The notes under the pieces are model-generated. The model searched no databases, was not told the DNA's origin, and worked only from the letters and a program-made list of their open reading frames with translations. From a bacterium (GTDB lineage Bacteria > Patescibacteriota > Minisyncoccia > JACQLN01): DNA of 11,167 nt. The stretch lies in contig JAUYOU010000092.1 in assembly GCA_030697855.1 (NCBI GenBank), positions 1-11,167 of the forward strand, written 5' to 3'. Every line of letters starts with the position of its first letter. The stretch's first letter is position 1. This document shows positions 6,413 to 11,167 of the stretch, piece by piece. A program made the translations under genes and the position numbers.

Positions 6413-7468
6413 TTACTCTATAACTCCACCACCTAACATTTCATCTCCGTTATAAAATACAACCGATTGACCAGAGGCGACAGCGCGAACTGGTTTTTCA
6501 AAATCTACCCTCCACCTTCTATCATCTACCTTCTCTAGCGTAGCTGAAACTGGTTCTTGGCGGTAACGAATAGCGGCCTCTATTTTGATTGATGTTTGAG
6601 ATTCTTCATTTATAAAAGAAACATCGATAGCTGTTAATTCTTTTGATTCCAAAGCCGACATATCTGTAACCGGCGAAACTATTAAAGTATTGGTTTCATA
6701 ATCTTTTTTAGCAACATAATATGGCCCTGTGCCGCCAATACCAATTCCTTTGCGTTGGCCAATTGTATAAAAATCTAAACCGCCGTGTGTGCCAATTTTC
6801 TGGCCGAAAGTTGTAACAATGTCTCCAATTTCTTTTTTAACGTATGGTTTTATAAACTCTTTAATATCCACTGGCCCCATAAAACAAATTCCTTGGGAGT
6901 CTTTTTTACCTGCTGTTGGCAAACCCGCATCTTCGGCAAGTTTTCTAACTTCCGCCTTAGAATCTATCTCGCCTATGGGAAACAAACATTTTTCTATTTG
7001 GCTTTGTTTTAAAGTCCATAAAAAATAGCTTTGATCTTTTTCTAAATATTTTGCTTTTAATAATTTATTATCTGCAGATTTTCTAACATAATGGCCCGTA
7101 GCAATAAAATCCGCGCCAAGTTCTATGGCCTTATTAAAAAACAAACCGAATTTAATTTCTTTGTTGCACATAACATCTGGGTTGGGAGTTCGACCAACTG
7201 CGTATTCGCGAACCATATAATCTACAACTTTTTCTTTATATTCTTTTGTAAAATCCCAAGTTTCGAATGGAATACCTAATTTTAAACAAACCCGCATGGC
7301 ATCGGCGCGATCTTCTTCCCAAGGGCAAGGCCAAGCGGGATCACTCCAGTTCTTCATAAATACACCGGTTACATTATAGCCTTCGTTTTTTAATAACAAA
7401 GCGGCGACGCTTGAATCCACGCCTCCAGACATTCCTATATAAACTTTTTTTGAAATTTCTTGACCCAT
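6413..7468 (-). CDS. mnmA: tRNA-specific 2-thiouridylase MnmA
   Basis: Uses ATP and a relayed sulfur to make 2-thiouridine at wobble position 34 of tRNA for Lys, Glu and Gln. It has 351 residues, close to the usual ~360. The PP-loop motif SGGVDSS is at residues 14-20. The two catalytic cysteines are C101 (NPDVMCNKEIKFG) and C195 (DSQGICF). TGHY (124-127) and the tRNA-contacting segment KDQSYFLW (144-151) are present. The C-terminal beta-barrel contains FYTIGQRKGIGIGG (233-246) and ends at GGGVIE. It follows a strong terminator (7511-7537), so it should start a new transcript. The only -10-like box is TATGGT (7491-7486), with no clear -35. No Shine-Dalgarno sequence is visible before the ATG at 7468. 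Confidence 0.97.
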   Translation of the reverse strand: MGQEISKKVYIGMSGGVDSSVAALLLKNEGYNVTGVFMKNWSDPAWPCPWEEDRADAMRVCLKLGIPFETWDFTKEYKEKVVDYMVREYAVGRTPNPDVMCNKEIKFGLFFNKAIELGADFIATGHYVRKSADNKLLKAKYLEKDQSYFLWTLKQSQIEKCLFPIGEIDSKAEVRKLAEDAGLPTAGKKDSQGICFMGPVDIKEFIKPYVKKEIGDIVTTFGQKIGTHGGLDFYTIGQRKGIGIGGTGPYYVAKKDYETNTLIVSPVTDMSALESKELTAIDVSFINEESQTSIKIEAAIRYRQEPVSATLEKVDDRRWRVDFEKPVRAVASGQSVVFYNGDEMLGGGVIE

Positions 7469-7510
7469 ATTAGTTAATAATTTCTACCATATTTTTAAAT
7501 TTTTGTCATT

Positions 7511-7537
7511 AAAAAAGACAGCTTCCGTAAACTGCCT
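7511..7537 (-). terminator. Intrinsic terminator after the TraG-like ATPase gene
   Basis: On the minus strand AGGCAGTTT (7537-7529) pairs with AAGCTGTC plus the next T, giving about 9 bp including two G-U pairs around the tetraloop ACGG (7528-7525). It is followed by a run of six T (7516-7511). It lies 36 bp after the ATPase stop codon at 7573 and before mnmA, separating the two transcription units. Confidence 0.8.
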
Positions 7538-7572
7538 CAAAAGTCGTGGCGAAATAAAAACTCCTGTCCGGT

Positions 7573-9294
7573 TTAAGTGGTTGGTTTTATATCCGAAAGC
7601 AATGAACGCAAACCTTCTATATCCGCATGAGGTTCTTTGGGTTTATTTTTCTTTTTATTTGGACGAGGATTATTACCTATGTGGTTAACTATGCCACCTT
7701 TTTGTAAAGCATCTTGTAAACTAACAGGTTTAAATTGATCGGAAATAACTTGCTGTTTAACTTCGTTTAATTTATATAAATGATTTTTACAATAAATTGG
7801 GCGAACACCATCGGGTTTAAATGGCACCCAAACCTTTTCACCACCTTCCCAACAAACAGCTTCGAAAAGATCCTTATCGCCTTTTGGTTTAGCGGAAACA
7901 GGAGAAGCTGATGGCGAAGCCTCTGTATCGTAGCCATCACGGAAAGCCGCGTCACTTTCTGCTTTCGCCGCCTTTATACTAGATGGCATTAAATCTTTAA
8001 CACCAGCCCAATCGGCTATTTCATTTTCTACATCTTCACGTGGAGTGCCATAAGTTTCTCTGGAATGTTTAATAATTGCATCTCGATTATTTACAACTGG
8101 TTTTGGATAAGGCGCTAAGGTTGTCGCCGAAAAGGCACGCGAAGCCGCGCCGTCTATCATAAGTTTTAAATAAACATTATATTTGGCTAAGTTAACAATG
8201 TCTGTTGCCACAAATTCTGGTGCAAATTCTTTTTCTAAATATTCAGCATCTTCGGCACCTACCCTAAAAGAAATTAGGGTACCCACGTTACCAAATATTG
8301 CATCTCGCACTGCCGTGCTTTTAGAACCACCCACGCTTTGCACTAATTGAGCAATATATTGATTAGCTAAAATAAGAGCCAAACGATATTTGCGCGCTTC
8401 GGAAAGAATATTGCCAAAAGATTCTGTAGCAAAATTTTGAAACTCGTCTACATATAAAAAGAAATCCTTACGATCTTCTTCTGGAATATCTACACGGCTC
8501 ATTGCTGCTAACTGTAATTTTGTAACCAATAAACCACCTAAAAGTTTGGAATTATCTTCGCCAATTTTACCTTTGGAAAGATTCATAATTAAAATCTTGC
8601 CTTCATCCATAACTTTGCGCATATCCATAGCGCTATTTACCTGCCCCACAATATTACGAATAACCGCAGCCGATAAAAACTGCCCAACTTTATTTTGAAT
8701 CGCTGGAGTGGCTTCCGCCGCAAACCTATCTGTATATTTAGCAAATTCATCTACCCAAAAAGATTTAACCATTGGATCTTTAATTTGATCCACCACACTC
8801 TTTCTATATTCCTTATTAGAAAGCATTCGCATAATTCCCAATATGGTAGCGCCAGGGTAATCCAACAAAGCCAAAATGGTATTGTTTAAAATATATTCCA
8901 TTCTAGCCGACCAAACATCTGGCCAGATTTTTTTAAACACACCCATTAAACCCGAAGCCACCAAGTGTTTTTTCTCGGCTTCAACGTTTTCTATAGCATT
9001 AAAAGCTATCGGCATATCTAAATCGGAAGGATCAAAATAAATTACATCGTTTATTCGTTCCGGCGGAACAAATTCTAAAATCTTTTCGGCGGAATCTCCG
9101 TGAGGGTCTATAAAACCCAAACCTTTGCCATGAATAATATCCGAAATAATCATATTTTCGAGCATGGTCGTTTTACCCATACCGGTTTTACCAATAATAT
9201 AGGTGTGCCTGCGGCGATCATCTTTTTTTATGCCAAACCTCCGCTTTTCATTACGGAAATTTGTTTCAGCAAATAATGTTATTTCGTCGTTCAT
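7573..9294 (-). CDS. TraG/VirD4-type P-loop ATPase (putative DNA translocase)
   Basis: 573 residues from the ATG at 9294. An upstream in-frame TTG at 9324 is less likely because the family characteristically starts with a sequence like MNDEITLFAETNFR. Walker A is GKTGMGKT (35-42) in RRRHTYIIGKTG. FIDPHGD follows at 61-67, Walker B is FLYVDEFQNF (279-288), and a downstream ANQYIAQL (310-317) resembles the TraG/TraD motif. No transmembrane helix is seen, so the protein is likely cytoplasmic and docks on a membrane partner, probably the product at 9662-10978. After a low-complexity Ala/Ser/Pro linker (~440-470), residues 479-506 resemble a small zinc ribbon (VPFKPDG.RPIYC) but keep only C481, C502 and perhaps H505 as ligands; the expected second Cys is Gly. 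Coupling to a full type IV secretion system is not shown here. Confidence 0.92.
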   Translation of the reverse strand: MNDEITLFAETNFRNEKRRFGIKKDDRRRHTYIIGKTGMGKTTMLENMIISDIIHGKGLGFIDPHGDSAEKILEFVPPERINDVIYFDPSDLDMPIAFNAIENVEAEKKHLVASGLMGVFKKIWPDVWSARMEYILNNTILALLDYPGATILGIMRMLSNKEYRKSVVDQIKDPMVKSFWVDEFAKYTDRFAAEATPAIQNKVGQFLSAAVIRNIVGQVNSAMDMRKVMDEGKILIMNLSKGKIGEDNSKLLGGLLVTKLQLAAMSRVDIPEEDRKDFFLYVDEFQNFATESFGNILSEARKYRLALILANQYIAQLVQSVGGSKSTAVRDAIFGNVGTLISFRVGAEDAEYLEKEFAPEFVATDIVNLAKYNVYLKLMIDGAASRAFSATTLAPYPKPVVNNRDAIIKHSRETYGTPREDVENEIADWAGVKDLMPSSIKAAKAESDAAFRDGYDTEASPSASPVSAKPKGDKDLFEAVCWEGGEKVWVPFKPDGVRPIYCKNHLYKLNEVKQQVISDQFKPVSLQDALQKGGIVNHIGNNPRPNKKKNKPKEPHADIEGLRSLLSDIKPTT

Positions 9295-9338
9295 GCCAAT
9301 TTTATTTGTGAGCTGGGCGAGCAACTATAAAATTGAGC

Positions 9339-9355
9339 ACCCAGCACCTTTTTAT
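9339..9355. repeat. Left inverted repeat of the GIY-YIG unit
   Basis: ACCCAGCACCTTTTTAT, the perfect inverse of 9605-9621. It contains the nuclease stop codon (9352-9354). A related GCTGGG at 9312-9317 could pair with its CCCAGC (9340-9345) as a second local stem. Confidence 0.85.
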
Positions 9356-9606
9356 AATAAACTATTTTTGATTCTTTTTTTAACATATGTTCTAGCATTG
9401 CCGTAATTTTTCAATTTAAGTTCGCGGTCAATTGCATCTTTCTCGGATTTATAACCTTCCAGATACACATATTCCCAAGGACAATTATCTTTTGTTGAAA
9501 AATTACTCCCACTATTATGATCAGCTAATCTCTTATCTATATCCTTGGTTCGACCGAAGTATAAAACCTTATTCTTTTTACTTTGAATTATATAGACGAA
9601 ATACAT
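9352..9606 (-). CDS. Stand-alone GIY-YIG nuclease domain protein
   Basis: 84 residues, a complete single-domain GIY-YIG (UvrC N-terminal / UPF0213-like) protein. The motif residues are V4-Y5-I6 and Y16-F17-G18 (VYI and YFG in place of GIY and YIG). The catalytic Arg is probably R26 in KRLADHN, with H30 nearby, and the metal-binding Glu is E62 in DRELKLKNYG. The basic C-terminus RTYVKKRIKNSLL is typical of the small CPR family members. There is no partner domain, signal or membrane segment. Start and stop codons lie within the two inverted repeats, so the gene and the repeats form one unit. There is no Shine-Dalgarno sequence, and in a transcript covering both ends the start would be paired. 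Biological roles of these small proteins are largely unknown; homing-like nuclease or DNA repair activity is possible. Confidence 0.92.
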   Translation of the reverse strand: MYFVYIIQSKKNKVLYFGRTKDIDKRLADHNSGSNFSTKDNCPWEYVYLEGYKSEKDAIDRELKLKNYGNARTYVKKRIKNSLL

Positions 9607-9621
9607 AAAAAGGTGCTGGGT
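9605..9621. repeat. Right inverted repeat of the GIY-YIG unit
   Basis: ATAAAAAGGTGCTGGGT, the perfect inverse of 9339-9355. It covers the first two bases of the nuclease ATG (9606-9604) and its whole upstream region up to two bases from the adjacent hairpin at 9624. Confidence 0.85.
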
Positions 9622-9623
9622 AA

Positions 9624-9660
9624 GGTTTTGTTACCAAGAGCTTCGCTCTTGGACAAAGCC
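9624..9660. repeat. Near-perfect hairpin between the 438-codon gene and the GIY-YIG unit
   Basis: CCAAGAGC (9634-9641) pairs with GCTCTTGG (9645-9652) around a 3-nt loop. The stem extends as GGTTTTGT (9624-9631) against ACAAAGCC (9653-9660) after a 2-nt bulge. The minus strand carries GCGAAGC at the tip, a sequence known to form an unusually stable mini-hairpin. It begins 1 bp after the upstream gene's stop codon. No T-tract follows on the minus strand, so it may stabilise the 3' end or be a weak terminator rather than a standard intrinsic terminator. Confidence 0.75.
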
Positions 9661-9661
9661 C

Positions 9662-10978
9662 TTAATAACTCGGAAGCCCTGCTGGTGGTTCGCCTTTTTT
9701 GGCCTGAACCCTAGGCAAACTTGGTGCCATAACCACGCGTCCTGGAAAGTGATACAGTGTCGCTAACTCTTCTATATTCATTACAAACATTGTATCTGGT
9801 CGCCCGCGAATTCTGTATTTATACAACATCCATTTTTTCTTTTGCATCTCTTTAAATTTTTTAAAAGGAAATTTTCCCGCAGTTAATGTAGCGCCATCTC
9901 TTTTAATAGAATTTAAATTTTGTGTACTAAACTGGTTAAAACCGGAAGCCACCTGAAAAAAGGTTGGTATAAAAAAAGCCTCCTTTGTTCCAATATACAC
10001 AACTCTAATAACTGTCTCAAAACCCACTTTAGAAGTTTTTCTTTCTATGGCCTCTATAATTTCTTTCTCCCCCGAAGTAAGAAATTGCATTAATGAGTGA
10101 GGCTTATCGCTTTTAGGCGAACCCCATTCAAAAGGTTCAAATTCTGGATTTTTAAAAGGCGCCTGCACCGCTCCCTTAGCATAATCGGACAATTCTTTTT
10201 TAAGTAATGCCAACATATACGAACCTTGTGGCACTTCTTTTTTTGGACGACCAACCAATTTTAAAACAGTTTCCATAGCTACTTTTTTCCAACCATCATC
10301 GGCTGGTCTTATAGCAATTTGAATCCAAGCTTGTTCACCTTTTTTTAAGCGTGTCATTGTTTCGGCAATACCCGCCAAAGGATCCACCAAAGAAATATTG
10401 GAACCACCTTCTTTACTGCTTTCGGTTTTTAATTCGAAATCTTTATAGGTTCGTATCGGGTAACCATCTTCGCGTGCCAATTTAAGTTCGCAGCCAAAAA
10501 GATCGTGAGTTTCGTTTGGAATTATTGCCGGAACATTTGCCGTATAATCTTCGGCATCAAAAATTTCTGCCTGTGGATACTGGGCATAAATTGCTGCCTC
10601 TACCAAATTTCTAAATTGCCCTAATGTTCGAATATAAAAATGTAACTCACCTTCGAAAGAAGTTATTTCTAAACTAAACCATTCTTGAACCCTGCCTTCT
10701 ACATAACGCTTCCACCAACCACCTTTAAAAAGAGTGCTTTGCAAAATTGCTAAAACCTGTTCCATTGCTAATGGGCTTTTTTCCACATCTGGTGGTAAGC
10801 GAAATTCCAACATCTGCCATTTAAACTTTTTTAAAGTTTTAATACGGATGTGATACATATATGCGTCCCATAAAAACGGCGCCAAAAGAACAGGCAAAAA
10901 AACCCAACCCCATAACCAAATGTGGTGAAAAACTATTCCAAAAATATCCAATATCAAGCTAAACGGATTTTGGATCAT
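9662..10978 (-). CDS. Membrane-anchored partner of the TraG-like ATPase (CPR-conserved family)
   Basis: 438 residues with one N-terminal hydrophobic segment (~10-42, rich in Trp: IWLWGWVFLPVLLAPFLW), then a large, probably cytoplasmic, alpha/beta region. Recognisable blocks are LEFRLPPDVEKSPLAMEQVL (57-76), WFSLEITSFEGELHFYIRT (100-118), AQYPQAEIFDAEDY (132-145) and, near the C-terminus, ELATLYHFPGRVV (404-416) followed by a Pro-rich tail ending at residue 438. I recall this family, annotated as an uncharacterised domain (probably DUF8128), next to the TraG/VirD4-type ATPase in CPR genomes. In some other bacteria an equivalent region seems to be fused N-terminal to the ATPase, which supports a membrane-docking role. 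No enzymatic motif is visible. An in-frame stop lies 30 bp upstream with no other ATG, which fixes the start. Confidence 0.85.
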   Translation of the reverse strand: MIQNPFSLILDIFGIVFHHIWLWGWVFLPVLLAPFLWDAYMYHIRIKTLKKFKWQMLEFRLPPDVEKSPLAMEQVLAILQSTLFKGGWWKRYVEGRVQEWFSLEITSFEGELHFYIRTLGQFRNLVEAAIYAQYPQAEIFDAEDYTANVPAIIPNETHDLFGCELKLAREDGYPIRTYKDFELKTESSKEGGSNISLVDPLAGIAETMTRLKKGEQAWIQIAIRPADDGWKKVAMETVLKLVGRPKKEVPQGSYMLALLKKELSDYAKGAVQAPFKNPEFEPFEWGSPKSDKPHSLMQFLTSGEKEIIEAIERKTSKVGFETVIRVVYIGTKEAFFIPTFFQVASGFNQFSTQNLNSIKRDGATLTAGKFPFKKFKEMQKKKWMLYKYRIRGRPDTMFVMNIEELATLYHFPGRVVMAPSLPRVQAKKGEPPAGLPSY

Positions 10979-10988
10979 CTTATATATT

Positions 10989-11016
10989 ATTTTATCATTT
11001 ACCCCGTTTAATCCAA
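10989..11016 (-). promoter_or_regulatory. Possible promoter of the translocase module
   Basis: A -35-like TTGGAT (11016-11011) and -10 TAAAAT (10994-10989) with a 16-bp spacer precede the start at 10978. The implied leader is about 4 nt. The surroundings are very AT-rich, so chance matches are likely. The position agrees with the promoters of infA and alaS. Confidence 0.35.
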
Positions 11017-11103
11017 AATAAGTTATGCAGTATAAAATAGAATGATATTATCAATAAAATTAAGTAGCGTGAGTAAATATATAAGAAAGGATTTTACGGG
11101 GTT
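10999..11103. repeat. Interrupted imperfect inverted repeat upstream of the translocase module
   Basis: The arm 11001-11014 (ACCCCGTTTAATCC) and the arm 11089-11102 (GGATTTTACGGGGT) pair at 12 of 14 positions, with two adjacent T-T mismatches, around ~74 bp of AT-rich DNA. The intervening stretch contains the short palindrome TGATATTATCA (11043-11053) but no gene. The rest of the ~190-bp region from 10979 to the window end holds only the promoter candidate and the terminator listed separately. Confidence 0.45.
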
Positions 11104-11121
11104 TTATTATCTTTATAAAAC

Positions 11122-11153
11122 AAAAAGAGCGAAGCGGTTTTACGCTTCGCTCT
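11122..11153 (-). terminator. Intrinsic terminator of a gene beyond the right edge
   Basis: A perfect 11-bp stem, AGAGCGAAGCG (from 11153 leftwards) against its complement CGCTTCGCTCT (ending 11126), has a 6-nt loop. On the minus strand it runs into TTTTTGTTTT. This is a clear rho-independent terminator for minus-strand transcription entering from outside the window, so the 438-codon gene should start a new transcript. Confidence 0.78.
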
Positions 11154-11167
11154 AACAAAGAGCTACT

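Larger units (their letters stand above)
9339..9621 (-). mobile_element. 283-bp GIY-YIG unit bounded by 17-bp perfect inverted repeats
   Basis: The ends 9339-9355 and 9605-9621 are perfect inverted copies of ACCCAGCACCTTTTTAT. The sequence between them is entirely the GIY-YIG nuclease gene. The right repeat contains the first two bases of its ATG and the left repeat contains its TAA. No flanking target duplication is seen. The unit separates two genes that I expect to be neighbours (9662-10978 and 7573-9294). The mobile nature is inferred from this architecture; no transposase is present, and the nuclease itself is the only candidate mobility protein. Confidence 0.5.

Noticed and set aside
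7486..7491. TATGGT as the mnmA -10 box
   Set aside because: No acceptable -35 partner; mnmA needs a promoter after the terminator, but I cannot place it with confidence.
7573..9324. Longer ATPase starting at the TTG at 9324
   Set aside because: Adds ten residues unlike the family's start; the ATG at 9294 gives the usual N-terminus.
9330..9630. Target-site duplication flanking the GIY-YIG unit
   Set aside because: The bases outside the two repeats (GAGC to the left, AAGG to the right) do not match; none is claimed.
1..11167. tRNA or rRNA genes, CRISPR arrays, toxin-antitoxin pairs
   Set aside because: Both strands were inspected; no cloverleaf, regular spaced repeats or paired small genes were seen in the intergenic regions.

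Overview
The window is an AT-rich bacterial chromosome segment in which every supportable gene lies on the minus strand. Several traits point to a Patescibacteria/CPR organism, probably Paceibacteria (Parcubacteria). These are an alanyl-tRNA synthetase of only 566 residues without the C-Ala domain, a membrane protein with a baseplate-J-like repeat, a split TraG/VirD4-type ATPase plus membrane-partner gene pair, and a tiny stand-alone GIY-YIG nuclease. This placement rests on remembered family traits, not on a search.

Read in the direction of transcription (right to left), the window begins with an intrinsic terminator at 11122-11153 that closes a gene beyond the right edge. Next comes a two-gene DNA-translocation module: a membrane-anchored 438-residue protein (9662-10978) and a P-loop ATPase (7573-9294). 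Between them sits a 283-bp unit (9339-9621) with perfect 17-bp inverted ends that holds nothing but a GIY-YIG nuclease gene. A good intrinsic terminator (7511-7537) ends the module. Then follow two tRNA genes, mnmA (wobble-uridine thiolation) and the short alaS. After these come a single-pass membrane protein with a probable extracytoplasmic region (2935-4638) and the classical alpha-operon block infA-rpmJ-rpsM-rpsK-rpsD-rpoA. The last gene is cut by the left edge.

Regulation has a consistent look. I can place sigma70-like -10 boxes 4 to 17 nt upstream of infA, the membrane protein, alaS and the 438-residue gene. The implied transcripts start within about 12 nt of the start codon, and no gene shows a convincing Shine-Dalgarno sequence at normal spacing. 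Three of the spacers in the alpha operon (rpmJ/rpsM, rpsM/rpsK, rpsD/rpoA) are long imperfect palindromes of unrelated sequence.

The best candidates for something undescribed are the GIY-YIG gene packaged between inverted repeats that swallow its own start and stop codons, and the hairpin-filled spacers of the ribosomal-protein operon.
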